Shown here piece by piece: positions 22,001 through 30,762 of a DNA stretch of 64,000 nucleotides (position 1 is its first letter; every line of letters starts with the position of its first letter). Origin of the DNA: Psococerastis gibbosa (lineage: Eukaryota > Arthropoda > Insecta > Psocodea > Psocidae); NCBI GenBank assembly GCA_963971405.1, contig OZ020487.1:45543039-45607038 (forward strand). The letters run 5' to 3'. Both the position numbers and the translations under genes were made by a program. Below the pieces are notes generated by a model. It saw only the letters and a list, made by a program, of their open reading frames with translations, searched no databases and had not been told where the DNA came from.

Positions 22001-22553
22001 CACGACTCAACTCCATGAACATAACTGATAACTGATAGCTGCCAAAAGTAGTTTTTGGGTTTGTTTGTTTTTTTAATTTATTTTGGATCAGTTTTTAATG
22101 AGGAACTCGAATCCGGTTGCGCAATTTCGATTAAAGCAATAGTTTTTCCAAAAACCCAACAACATTTCCATTGCTTACCGCTGAGCATTTTACGAAATTA
22201 TGACATGGCATTTCTTACTTACTAATCAAATGGTATATGAACATATACAGGTAAACCACAAATCCTCACAATTTTTTAACATTATAACTTAATAAAAAAA
22301 ATATATATACCTTAAATACAGATGGCACAGCCCCAGGCTTCAACCTGTCTATTAACAGAGGCATTTTGTATATGTTCTCTTTCATAATATCGCTTGGCAA
22401 AAAATGACTTTTGCATAACACGGAATAGATGGACGGTTTGAAGTTTTTCCTGCGTATTGCTGTTATCCACTTCTTCTTTATCTCTTCATTTTTTGGAAAT
22501 TTGAAACCACCCCTATTTTTACAATTATACGCAACGCAATAAGGTCCAGGCAT
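10007..22553 (-). CDS. Probable two-exon THAP-domain protein (intron ~12 kb)
   Basis: Exon 1 (22553-22311) starts with ATG and encodes a complete THAP zinc finger. It has MPGPYCVAYNCKNR (first two Cys), the conserved W and P in KKWITA and FKPS, CKSH (third Cys and His) and the AVPSVF box. THAP fingers bind DNA. The exon ends in phase 0 before GTATAT. The only minus-strand exon found downstream is 10316-10007. It follows a TTTTTTTAG acceptor and encodes 102 residues, beginning FNGDKEHLKL, with a Lys/Glu-rich stretch (EEIRRKRDEERVEA) and ending YAYRFGNR before a stop. Phases match, giving about 183 residues. I do not recognise the second exon. Joining the two is inference: the intron contains two retrotransposons, and other exons could have been missed. 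The THAP exon itself is well supported. Confidence 0.55.
10539..10940. mobile_element. Long near-perfect foldback element
   Basis: Arms of about 165 bases (10539-10703 and 10777-10940) are inverted copies with about two mismatches by eye, separated by a 73-base loop. Each arm includes GGCAAGAACTGC(C/T)ATCTACAG, GCGCTTTCGG and ACCCAAATAATCGTTAAGAA. TAA flanks could be a 3-bp target duplication. There is no open frame. The arms are not related to the FB hairpins. It lies in the proposed THAP intron. Confidence 0.85.
10941..11310. other. Intronic sequence with no recognised gene
   Basis: The segment lies between the foldback element and the 3' end of the LINE. A plus-strand exon-like stretch at 11278-11334 was considered and not accepted. 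Nothing else is evident. Confidence 0.35.
11437..13356 (-). pseudogene. ORF2 second frame: RT catalytic half, RNase H and zinc motif
   Basis: This frame continues ORF2 after the break near 13140. It carries GGVLSPLLWSIVVDELL, the polymerase active site AYADDLAII, then KYIGIILDRELTWKSHL and the thumb region. RNase H follows with its acidic residues in YFTDGSLIDGRAGAG, FQAEVFAIRCALEL and CSDSQAAI, and the histidine in WVPGHRGIPGNEEADRLA. The end is CRWCSQHDETAEHILCECPS, a CCHC-type motif typical of these LINEs. The first part of the listed frame, before about 13145, is out of frame with the ancestral protein. The role is target-primed reverse transcription. Confidence 0.9.
13097..15061 (-). pseudogene. 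ORF2 first frame: AP endonuclease and RT N-terminal half
   Basis: The frame starts at ATG 15061, overlapping the ORF1 stop. The endonuclease spans residues ~1-230, with LQANIQHSK, AIQEPWLG, CDANAHHTIWGS and SLANHKH as the catalytic Asn, Glu, Asp and His blocks. The RT fingers follow, with FIPKAGRADYSDPKAFRPIT, QHAYRTGKSTETALH and CLDIQGAFDSV. The frame is lost just after GCPQGG, where the sequence has GGGA twice in a row. One extra 4-base unit fully explains the shift to the next frame. The last ~11 codons are therefore spurious. Confidence 0.9.
15058..16141 (-). pseudogene. ORF1 (Gag-like protein) of the LINE, with one frame break
   Basis: The main frame runs from ATG 16141 to a stop at 15317 (274 codons). 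The reading continues in another frame (15420-15058) to the ATGA overlap with ORF2, so a frame shift lies between about 15345 and 15420. The region around residues 110-205 (WEGHTLQAIPVRDIPKLVKG, PRLHTIQWRIFNRH, TRLGVGIDEES) resembles the DUF4780 domain of arthropod LINE ORF1 proteins. The tail is rich in Lys, Gln and Ser. No CCHC knuckles are seen. The inferred role is RNA binding in the element's ribonucleoprotein. Confidence 0.75.
16361..16525 (+). repeat. Left LTR (165 bp)
   Basis: The sequence is identical to the right LTR except for a one-base difference in an A run near 16430. It contains TAAATAAACG, whose AATAAA could serve as a polyadenylation signal. Confidence 0.97.
16545..20858 (+). 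pseudogene. BEL/Pao gag-pol polyprotein, first frame, ending inside the integrase
   Basis: The first ATG of the frame is at 16545; five codons before it are open but lie in the primer-binding region. In order: Gag (DUF1759-like, KLPKLKLLTFDGDLEQW), two Cys/His knuckles (CIFCDIVGHQGLDC; CKRCSGHHVTIMC) and an aspartic protease with the DSA motif (ALCDSAAQWSYI). RT follows (ADIEKAFLQISLHESDRDF, active site SFYVDDLVC), then the Pao-type connection and RNase H (LHVFCDASKFAIACV, RLELMAAVIGVRL, LWSDSSTVIQW). The integrase zinc domain is HAGVT... with CVICKRHH, and the core has ITGIDFAGPL and YSDNGTNFTGA. The frame stops at 20858, before the third integrase acidic residue. The function is replication through an RNA intermediate. 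Confidence 0.95.
20852..21679 (+). pseudogene. BEL/Pao integrase C-terminal part in the next frame
   Basis: The frame continues the polyprotein after a shift near 20850. It has PWWGGWWERIVGLTKQVLRK, containing the catalytic Glu of the integrase DDE triad, then NDRPLTD and a C-terminal DUF5641-like domain (LKVGDLVLLGSELKRLQWPL). There is no ATG near its start, so it is the tail of a broken polyprotein rather than a separate gene. The end contains two tandem 90-base units (21464-21553 and 21554-21643). A programmed frameshift cannot be excluded, but its position between catalytic residues favours a lesion. Confidence 0.9.
21714..21879 (+). repeat. Right LTR (166 bp)
   Basis: The right LTR is followed directly by the CAACT target duplication. 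It has six A where the left copy has five (near 21784). Confidence 0.97.
21885..22310. other. Intronic sequence upstream of the BEL/Pao insertion
   Basis: The sequence is AT-rich and non-coding between the right target duplication and the donor of the THAP exon. CATGCACGTGCACGTGC near 21977 is a short CG-containing palindrome-like stretch of unknown meaning. Confidence 0.4.
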
Positions 22554-22800
22554 ATTATAAAAAATTGAAAATGAATAAATATAAATATAGATACTCAACG
22601 GAATTAGTATGCTTACGCCTTACAACGATCTCATAAATGGTGGTCGGCCTCCTTGTTACTGCGCTACAGCGCATGTGTCAGGACCGGAGCTGGTTTGAAT
22701 GGTGGCACCACTGTTGGCGATCACAACAAACATGGCGGCTGGTCTTTTTGTATTGAATTGATGTCGACTATAATACTTTTTTTTAACCATTGCCCATTTT
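22554..22800 (-). promoter_or_regulatory. Likely promoter/5' UTR of the THAP gene
   Basis: This stretch lies upstream of the THAP start codon. It is less AT-rich than its surroundings and contains GTTACTGCGCTACAGCGCATGTG, close to an NRF1-like GC palindrome, and two CATGGCGGC/GGTGGC-type motifs. No TATA box is evident. A similar CACATGCGCAGTAACAAGG lies near 26480, upstream of the zinc-finger gene. The promoter role is inference from position and base content. Confidence 0.35.
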
Positions 22801-23495
22801 ATCTTGAATATATCGATCCCTGACCAATGTGCTGTATTTAAATTAAGTAGAAATGACCAATTTCGTTTCCCAAATATTTAAAAGCAGGAAGCGTTATGGG
22901 TATAAGGGCTATATAGAGGAAAACTTGGGAAGCCCACTCCATTAGTTCTAGTTCTGACACTACGAGACTGACACCCTTCACTGTCAATATATCTTACACC
23001 ATATACACATCAATAATAATTGTTGTTTGAAGTTCAGTTGAGTAATGATAGCCTAATAGCCCCTGCAGTTTTCATGTAAAGTATTGAAATCAAACAAGTT
23101 TGCACAATTTCCACATAAACACTTATATTATTTAAAGTTAAAAAATTAAAAATCAGTTACAGCTGTTTCGGTGTGACACTATCATCAGACTAACAAGTAA
23201 ATAATTTTGGGACACAACCCGAGATGCCATAAAACAAAATTGCGCACTGATTGTAAACTGTGAAGGTCTCATGTATTTCTAAAAATAAAACTAGAATTCG
23301 ACAATGGTAAGTCCTAATTTTATGAATATTTTGAACTTTGACTAATTGTGAAGGTTTTTAAAAAAGCTGAAAACTTCTCCTGTAGCGCAGTAGGCATTAG
23401 AGATAGAGATTGAGCTGTTACCGGGATAGTTGCTTTGCTTGTATGAGACGCCATTTATGGTTGTTGTGAAACAGGGTGCCGACATAATTTTTCCC
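22801..23495. other. Gene-free intergenic sequence
   Basis: No coding region or repeat with a second copy was recognised. It separates the THAP gene from the transposase remnant. Confidence 0.35.
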
Positions 23496-23499
23496 CGCT

Positions 23500-24060
23500 C
23501 ATTTAAAAAAAAAATCGAAATGGAGGGTCTAAATCGGGACACTTGTCCGAAAGTCAAGAAGACCCACTGCCATGGTGTCAAGCTATCCGGGAGTTTTGAG
23601 TTTTTAAATGAAAGTCGGCTGAAAATCACGGCTCCTATTAGGAAAAAGAAGAAGAAGTTGGTAGTGGTGCCGGGAAAAAGTGTCGGAGAAGACATTTTCA
23701 AAAATCCAACAAGCGAAACAGAAAAGAAGAACTAGTGAAAATTTTACCAGATTCTTCGAGAGGGGAGGTTTGGAGATGAGGATGAGGAGGTCACTGTCTC
23801 GCCGAATATTCCCATAAACTGCCCGGTGGAATTGAAGACAGGCATGTTTGTCCCCTTTAAGTATGACGCCCAAATATTTCCTGGGGAAATAATGTCATTT
23901 GCGCCGGATGCGGGATGAAGTAACCATCTCCTCCATGGAGAAGACTTCCAAGGCATGGCGTTGGCCGAAAACTCCAGATATCCATGACTACAACGCCTCA
24001 GATGTTATAGGCGAGATTAAAAGGCCAAAGCTTCTGAATAAACGATCGTTATTACTCTGT
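23500..24060 (+). pseudogene. Degenerate DDE-type transposase C-terminal region
   Basis: The translation in shifting frames includes KITAPIRKKKKKLVVVPG, then VELKTGMFVPFKYDAQIFPG. After a one-base shift near 23915 it continues EKTSKAWRWPKTPDIHDYNA and SDVIGEIKRPK. From memory this resembles the tail domain of many insect pogo-like or related transposases (GDWVLVKY...VGQVIE...FVWPE..D...V...DI). Frameshifts and the missing catalytic core make it a dead fragment. The exact superfamily is uncertain. Confidence 0.5.
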
Positions 24061-24628
24061 TCCCGAACTAATGTAGCCTGTAGGCTAATTAATAAAAGTT
24101 GTTCGGGTGTTCGGGCATTCTGAGACTATTCTTTACCTCCACTGTACTTTTAGAAATCGTAGAATTCAGATAGCTTGACCCTATTTACCCCTGAAAGAGT
24201 CTAAATGGAGTTTCCAGTAGAAAAAAACGAGTGTCCCACATCACCCGGGAAAAGGGTCTAATTCGGGACACCCAAGTTTTTTTAAATTACCTAGCCTACA
24301 TTGCCCTAGTAGAGCATTAAATACCCAGACATTAAAAAAAGATGTCTTCTATCTCAATTAATCTTTTCAAGAACTAATGAAAACTCTGAAAATTATCCCT
24401 ATTTAGACGGTTTGATGGTATTTAACTTTTAATAATATATATGTTTATTTGGAAATGGTGCAAATTTGTTTGATTTTAATAATTTACACATTATGTTTCG
24501 TTTCCACTAAGTCACGAGAGAAACCTTCCATTGTCTTCAGTTTTCCCTAAAAAATTTAGCACTAGATCATAAACCAGTTATGTACGTCTTCAACGCATAA
24601 CCTTTCAACTGGTTTGCATAAAGTTTGC
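24061..24628. other. Gene-free AT-rich sequence
   Basis: The phrase GGGTCTAA.TCGGGACAC occurs at 23523 and again at 24237, which suggests the transposase remnant and this stretch belong to the same old element. Nothing else was recognised. Confidence 0.35.
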
Positions 24629-24631
24629 TAA

Positions 24632-24774
24632 GGTGCCCATTCCACATACGTACAACGTCAATGAAAATTATGAAATTGAAGGTGGTAGCAGAATTTTTAG
24701 TATGTCTTTAATGTCTGCTACCACCTTCAATTTCATAATTTTCATTGACGTTGTACGTATGTGGAATGGGCACC
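24632..24774. mobile_element. Palindromic hairpin element (family FB), copy 3, with TAA target duplication
   Basis: The element is 143 bp and almost perfectly palindromic: GGTGCCCATTCCACATACGT at the left and its complement at the right. The central core is GTCTTTAATGTCTGCTACCA with its inverted partner. TAA precedes (24629-24631) and follows (24775-24777) the element. A 3-bp TAA/TTA duplication is typical of PIF/Harbinger elements, so it may be moved by such a transposase; none is encoded here. Confidence 0.88.
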
Positions 24775-24927
24775 TAAGGGAGCCGTCTAGCTCACCTTGG
24801 TGGGTCACGATCAAAGATGAACTGTAATGTCTAAGTTGTTCACTTAGCTTAATGTAATGGGATGCCTATCAACGTGTCTAAAGACACAGTTGTTAGCCTC
24901 ACCAAAAGTCTACGAATGGGGCCTATC

Positions 24928-25101
24928 CAGGGCCGTGCCCAGGCGGGTGGTCCAAGGGGTCTCCGGACCCCCCCCCCCCGAAATGATGTTTTTTAATGTA
25001 AACCTATATTGTTTGATGAATTCATCCATTAAATCATTAATAAATTACGTTAAAAAAAATTGGACCCCCCCCCCCGAATCCAAAACCTGGGCACGGCCTC
25101 G
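24928..25101. mobile_element. hAT-type MITE (174 bp) with 8-bp target duplication
   Basis: The flanks GGCCTATC (24920-24927) and GGCCTATC (25102-25109) match exactly. The inverted ends are CAGGGCCGTGCCCAGG and, on the other strand, CGAGGCCGTGCCCAGG. hAT elements make 8-bp duplications and usually begin CA-G. Each end is followed inward by a run of C/G (about 14 and 11 bases). A related copy lies at 30191-30336. It is non-coding and non-autonomous. Confidence 0.88.
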
Positions 25102-25555
25102 GGCCTATCAGCATTTGACGTCGTCGTTTTAGTAACATACGTGCAAATTTTTGAAAACAAACACTTTAGGCTCGGTACACACTGACTTTTTCGTTTTGAT
25201 TATGGCGTTTTCATGCAGACGCATCTCTAGCTTTTCCTCACTAAACGAAGGTTCCAAGAAAGAAAATGCACTTTTAAATACTTAACAACACAATACAAAA
25301 ATAGCCACCCGAGAGGGTTTTGTACGAGGGTTTTTATCCATTATTTTCAAATTATGCTGGTTAATTTTTAGTTTTCAAGTGAAATCACACCAAAAAACTT
25401 ACATAAAAACAACACAGGTTCTTACGCCAAAACGTCAATTGACATCTCCAAGCAGACGAGCCATATTGCACTGACAACCCCATTCGCTCTACCCCTCCAA
25501 CGAGGAAGGTGCACAACTCCAGAATTTAATAATATAGCCTAAAAGTAAACTCATT
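25102..25555. repeat. Mostly gene-free; contains a repeat segment shared with 43647-43676
   Basis: AAAATAGCCACCCGAGAGGG plus TTTTGTACGA (about 25301-25330) is found unchanged near 43647-43676. GGCTCGGTACACACTGACTT near 25169 resembles the termini of the MITE family at 38162 and 55178. No gene is seen. Confidence 0.45.
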
Positions 25556-25559
25556 TTGC

Positions 25560-26430
25560 ATTTTGACATGCCCTCTTCAGCTCCACATAGGACGTTATCC
25601 CCAAATCATGTTTAACTTGTTGGAGATATTCGTCTCGTGGCCGTCCCCGTCGATTTACGCCTTCCATGGTCCCCTCAATGACGCAGCTGACTATGTTATC
25701 ATGCCGAAGCAGGTCTCCGATCCAGCGTGCCCTCCTATAGTGGATATGGATGCAATAAGGGTCCTTTTTTCATTTATTTGGGTTAGGACTTCCTCATTAG
25801 TTACATGGTCTTGCCAAGGTATTCTCAAAATGCGGCGATAGCACCACATTTCCAATGCTTCTATTTTCTTATTTTTTTCTTTATTTTTCGCCTATGCCTA
25901 TGCACCATGTTTCACATCCGTATAGTAGAATGCTCCACACAAGAGACTTAAGCATTCTTGTCCTGAGTCTGATATTTATATGAAAATTTTTCGACTTTTT
26001 ATTGAAAGCGACTCTTGCCTGGTGCAGTCTATACTCAATCTCTTGGATTGACCTGCCGTCAGAGGTAATTTTGCTACCTAGGTATGTGAAGGCTTCAATA
26101 ATGCTGAGTGGAGTGCCATTCAGTTGTATGTTTGTGCTCTTTGTCTCGTCAGAGCTTACTACCATCACTTTGGTTTTGGATTCATTTATCTTCATGTTGT
26201 ATGTTAGAAGAACGTTCTCCATGGCTTTTAGAGCCTCTCTAAGCTCTTCCTCACTTTCCGCCAGCAAAGCAATATCGTCCGCATATCTGACCATGTCTAT
26301 TTTTACGCCAAGCATTTTTAATACCTCTTGTGCCTTCCAGCTCTTCTCTCATTTCCTCTATTGCATACTGAATGTAGAGGTTGAGCAGTACTGGTGAGAG
26401 AGCGCATCCTTGTCTCACGCCCGCTTTTAC
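25560..26430 (-). mobile_element. RTE-type LINE fragment, RT domain to C-terminus, frameshifted
   Basis: The minus strand encodes VRQGCALSPVLLNLYIQYAI, then after a shift MVRYADDIALLAESEEELRE with the YADD active site. It continues NESKTKVMVVSSDE, FTYLGSKITSDGRS and SILLYGCETW. After another shift it has IEALEMWCYRRILRI and, further on, RRGRPRDEYLQQVKHD. These blocks match the RTE/BovB type of reverse transcriptase. The longest open piece is 26315-25881. The endonuclease is missing, so the copy is truncated and dead. Confidence 0.88.
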
Positions 26431-26759
26431 TTACTCATAGACCATAGTAGCACTCATATTTTGTACATCTTCTTTCTGACACATGCGCAGTAACAAGGTT
26501 GCATTCCAGCGTTTATGTGTTCGTGTCTCTAGAGAGGTTCATGTTCATACGTTGGCAACAGTGAGCTTATGGTTTTATAAAACGTTTTATATGGTTGGCT
26601 GTTGAGTGTTGGCAGCATTTTGTCATGTAAACAAATTAAAAATTTCAAATTGGATCAATTCATTTCCAAATAATAATTACATTAAATAAAAATGTCATTT
26701 TAGGGTACTTTGGTCATTGATATGACTATTGCTTACATCTAGACATATATAGACTGAAG
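26431..26759 (+). promoter_or_regulatory. Upstream region and likely promoter of the zinc-finger gene
   Basis: The sequence lies directly upstream of the first zinc-finger coding exon and has no competing gene. It contains GACACATGCGCAGTAACAAGG near 26478, an NRF1-like GC element that resembles one upstream of the THAP gene. Promoter function is inferred from position only. Confidence 0.3.
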
Positions 26760-29700
26760 ATGGACGTGATAATAAAGGCGGAACCTGGTAAGATTGTGTT
26801 TAAATAAATTCTTAATGTAGGTGATGGAAGAAGTAGGCTGTAAAATAAAATTATTTTTGCCCAATTCTCAATTAAACACCAAAGATTTGAAATTCACTGG
26901 AATGAGGATGAATAATAATCAGTGTTATCAAATTAGAGTCGGTACCATGCGTATTACCATTAAAATAGCTTGATAACAGGTTACTACTAGACTATTATCT
27001 TCAATATCAAATCGACTGTGACGTAGGCTACTGCGAGTGCGATATGTTAGGTGATAAGACCTGTCTACTTCTCAGTCTTAGTATATTTAGGCGCAAGGTT
27101 CTAGTCTATCTGCGCTGCAAGATCTGTAAGCTTGGTTTGTTATAAACTTTACTGCTGTTAAAATGCGTAAAATCCCTCTATTCCGCTCCGCCACTGGTTT
27201 TTTTAACACTTCCCCGGATTTCCTGTTTGACGATTTTACTTTATACTTTCTTGTCGATTGCTTTAATGTATAATTTAACAGAAATATATATTTACTTATT
27301 TATGTGTGCAGTAACATGATAAAGTATTCCTCAATAAGCACGGTAAAATCTAAACTTTACTGCTGTTTAAATAAACTGACCAAACCACACTTACCTGTGA
27401 AACATAATACTTTCACCCATTTCTTGACATTTCTGAAACCTATTTGTGCAATTTTACGCAGAAGAAGACGGACTACGATGGCATTGTGGTAGCTTGTTTA
27501 TACTTGTGCGTGTCTCTACATATCATGCGATCGGTGACCTGTCGTTACTCAACACAGGTATTGCCTACAGAGGCGACTGAAAAGGTTATTCCGTTATTCG
27601 GATACATTCGTTGAACTGTTTGTATGCGAATAATTTTTTTTTTTAATGATTAGACAAATTAAATAACAGGCAATGCAATGAAACATGCATTAAACACATT
27701 CAACACAATGCAGCCGGCTATCTTTTGCCATACCAAGCTTATTTGTCACGTGACAAAATGCAGACATTTGTCGTACGTGGGCTAGGTAGGTGTCGTGGTA
27801 GTAATCCATGTAAATCAATGGGTTGTACGAATTTGGACAGCAGTAAAGATTAGAATTAGCAAGCGAAAATTTACCTGGGGTCCTGGAGTCTCTCCCAGGG
27901 GAAATTAATTTGCCAAAGGCGTGAGGCTTGTTAGAGTTGAAGTATATTAAGAGCTAAAAACCGAATGCGACAATGACGTCAGCTGTTACTGTCATATGTT
28001 CTTAAAGCCATTAATATTATCCTGTACATTTGAGTGAAGAAGACGGCTCTAATTACGCTGGGAGTGGCATTATAACCTATTTCTGTATGCATATTTACTT
28101 GGCTGAGTTTCAGAGTCCGCTTCCGAAGATGAAACAGATGATTCAACTACCTCGGAGTCAGACACTAGCCTGCCGCCCGAGGAAGACGAAATCAATAACA
28201 ACCCGAGTCAAATCATTTCTGTCGAGTCGAACCTGCACCGAAACTCAGAACATGGGGATAACTTCGATCTGGGCACATTTCTATGCAGCGGACCCTGGGC
28301 TGCCGATACTACCATTAAAATTGTCGACGTCCAGGGAAGCGAAGTTAACATAGCTGAGGACGACTTGAAAGGCTACCGCTGCCACGTATGCAAGAAGGTA
28401 TTTACCGAGAAAGTTAACATGCTCGACCATATTGCTGGCCACGTCGACGAATTGCCCTACTGCTGTGACGATTGTGGGAGACGTTTTCGCGATAAGTCCG
28501 CTCTGCGAAAACACAGTTATACTCATACGGGGCTTAAACCTTTTCCTTGTCCTATCTGTGAGAAACCTTTTGCGCTCCAAAGTAATTTAAGGAAGCATGT
28601 AGAAACGCATTCGGCAGATAAACCGTTTAGTTGTGAAATTTGTGACAAAAAATTTAAAAGGCAAGCCCATTTAGAAAACCATGTAATACTCCATACTGGC
28701 GAAAAGCCATATTCGTGCCAATACTGTGATAAAAAATTTTCCCACAGCTATGGTGTGACGTCGCATATCATGTATGTTCACACGAAAGAGAAACGGTTTT
28801 TCTGTGAGTACTGCGGAAAGGGATTCTGCTCGAAAAAAGACTGTACCATTCATACTAGGGTTCATACAGGGGTGAAGCCGTACCACTGTCTGCACTGTGA
28901 ACAGGCGTTTAGCTCACAACACCGTTTACATCAGCATTCAAGCGTGCATACAAACGAGCGTCCACATACCTGTCACATCTGCTCAAAGAGCTTTAGGCTT
29001 TTGGGTAATTACAAAAACCACTTGCTTATGCACGCAGGCGTTAAACCCCATATTTGCGATGATTGTGGCGCGAACTTTACGACAAGGGCTAATTTGTGGA
29101 GTCACCGAAAAATTCATGACGATCTTAAGCCTTTTAGCTGCGACTTTTGCGGCACTGCCTTTAAGCGAAAGAAGGACTTGCAAATACACACTTCTGTGCA
29201 CTCGGATGATAGACCCTATACCTGCGAGTACTGCCCAAAATCGTACAAACGACAGTCCCATTTGCGTGTTCACTTACAGACAGCGCATTCAGATCTACGT
29301 CCCTTTTCTTGCCACCAATGCAACAGAACATTTAAACTTCGGGCTAACTTAAATAAACATCTGCAATGTCATACTGGCGTTAAGCCGTTTACCTGTAAGA
29401 TTTGCTCGAAAGGTTTTGTCGCTAAAGGTAACTTAAAAATCCACCTTAGGTCCCATTCTGGTGAACGCCCTTATAGCTGTAAAATTTGCAAAAAGACTTT
29501 CTCCCAAACGGCGAATAGAAACACGCATATGCTCACGCATGGCGCTAAGAAGAATTTCATATGTGAGGTTTGCAATAAAGCGTTTTATAAACGCGATTAT
29601 TTGTTTCTCCACATGATGACCCATACAAAGGAAAAACCGTACTCGTGTACCTTTTGCCATAAGCGATTTCGCAGTAATGGCAATATGGTGGTTCACGTTA

Positions 29701-29981
29701 GAACTCATACTAGAGAACGGCCATATGGCTGTGATTATTGCGGAAAAAGTTTTTCGCAGAGGGGGGCTCTGGTTGTTCATATTCGATGTCACACAGGTTA
29801 TAAGCCCTATGATTGCGAACTGTGTCACAAGGGATTTCATAGTAAAGGAAATTTGAATAAGCATATGATTACACATGACCCGGATCGGTATTTGTATTGC
29901 CATTTTTGTCATGATGTTTTTGTTTATAAAGAGAAATTGCTACGGCATTTGGAAGCTCATATGAAGAAGGAACGTTTTTAG
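26760..29981 (+). CDS. C2H2 zinc-finger protein with 19 fingers
   Basis: Exon 1 (26760-26787) is 28 bases: MDVIIKAEP plus one base, then GTAAGA. Exon 2 (28114-29981) follows TTTCAG and restores the frame as GAG, giving KAEPESASEDETDD. The product is 631 residues. The first ~95 after the start are acidic and serine-rich (DSTTSESDTSLPPEEDE), with no ZAD domain. Nineteen consecutive C2H2 fingers follow, beginning CHVCKKVFTEKVNMLDHIAG and ending CHFCHDVFVYKEKLLRHLEA. Most are joined by TGEKP-like linkers (HTGEKPYSC, HSGERPYSC, HTRERPYGC). This predicts a nuclear sequence-specific DNA-binding protein. I do not recognise an ortholog. The tiny first exon is supported by phase, splice signals and the IKAEP motif common at the start of such proteins. 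Confidence 0.85.
27160..27196 (-). repeat. Terminus of the CAGTGGCGGAGCG hAT MITE family
   Basis: The minus strand reads CAGTGGCGGAGCGGAATAGA, the same end as the elements at 34677 and 51299. I did not find the second end of this copy. It lies in the zinc-finger gene intron. Confidence 0.5.
27480..27650 (+). repeat. Interspersed repeat R3, copy 2
   Basis: The sequence matches 3478-3655 (GTGGTAGCTTGTTTATACTT, then GCGATCGGTGACCTGTCGT) and ends in a poly-T tract. It lies within the intron of the zinc-finger gene. Confidence 0.6.
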
Positions 29982-30190
29982 TTGTACTCAGGCCTCAACT
30001 TAAGATATTCAAGCAATCAAATTATATTGATTTTCGACACGAAGTCCAATTTAACTGTCTACTAGTGGTAAAGCGGTGAAGAACCACCCCCATCCTCCAA
30101 GCATGGTTGTGCCCTCCCGGTAAGGAATACTGAACGGCTATACATTGTTAGATGAAGGTGCTAAGCCTAACGCTGGTGAGAACGCTCCTA
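29982..30190. other. 3' flank of the zinc-finger gene
   Basis: The sequence following the stop codon is non-coding. I see no strong AATAAA before the next repeat begins. Confidence 0.35.
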
Positions 30191-30336
30191 ACGCCCCGTG
30201 CCCAGGTTTTTGTTTGGGAGGGGGTCCAAAATGTTTTTTACATATTTGGTAAATGATAGTCCATTCTAACCAGTATTTTTACTTTTATTTCGGAAGGGGT
30301 CCGGACCCCTTGGACCACCTCCCTGGGCACGGCCTT
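30191..30336. mobile_element. hAT-type MITE, second copy
   Basis: The ends CGCCCCGTGCCCAGG and (other strand) CAAGGCCGTGCCCAGG match the element at 24928, and the interior has the same GGGGTCC/GGACCCC blocks. The flanking 8 bases agree only in part (CGCT....), so the duplication is eroded. Confidence 0.75.
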
Positions 30337-30375
30337 GCGCTGTTGGGAGCGGTCCTAATTAGTTATTCTTTCTAA

Positions 30376-30759
30376 GGCGCCCATTCCACCGACCGGCTAG
30401 GACTATTTACAAAAACAGTGACGTGGTAGCAGACATTCAAGACTTAGGCGGGGTTTCCACCGACCTCGCATTGCAGAATTGACGGAAATGTTTATTTTCC
30501 TCTATGCTATAGTTAAAATTGATCAATGATCATACAGTAAAATCACAAACAAACAAACTAAAATTAAAAAATGGCGTCATGGGATATGTCAAGCACAAAC
30601 ATTTTAATAGATTTATATTAAAAGAAAAATTCTAATTTCCGTCAATGTCATTTGCATTCTGCAATGCGAGGTCGGTGGAAACGCCACCTAAGTCTTGAAT
30701 GTCTGCTACCACGTCACCGTTTTTGTAAATAGCCCTAGCCGGTCGTTGGAATGGGCACC
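30376..30759. mobile_element. Nested palindromic hairpin elements (family FB), copy 4
   Basis: The outer element has ends GGCGCCCATTCCACCGACC and its complement, flanked by TAA on both sides (30373-30375 and 30760-30762). Near its centre, between the two core copies (GCAGACATTCAAGACTTA and TAAGTCTTGAATGTCTGC), sits a second element (30447-30687). That one has ends GGCGGGGTTTCCACCGACC and GGTCGGTGGAAACGCCACC. Its interior of about 170 bases is AT-rich and non-coding. Confidence 0.82.
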
Positions 30760-30762
30760 TAA

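Noticed and set aside
28983..29912. Open frames antisense or shifted to the zinc-finger array
   Set aside because: They result from the regular spacing of the finger repeats; the plus-strand frame has all Cys/His residues.
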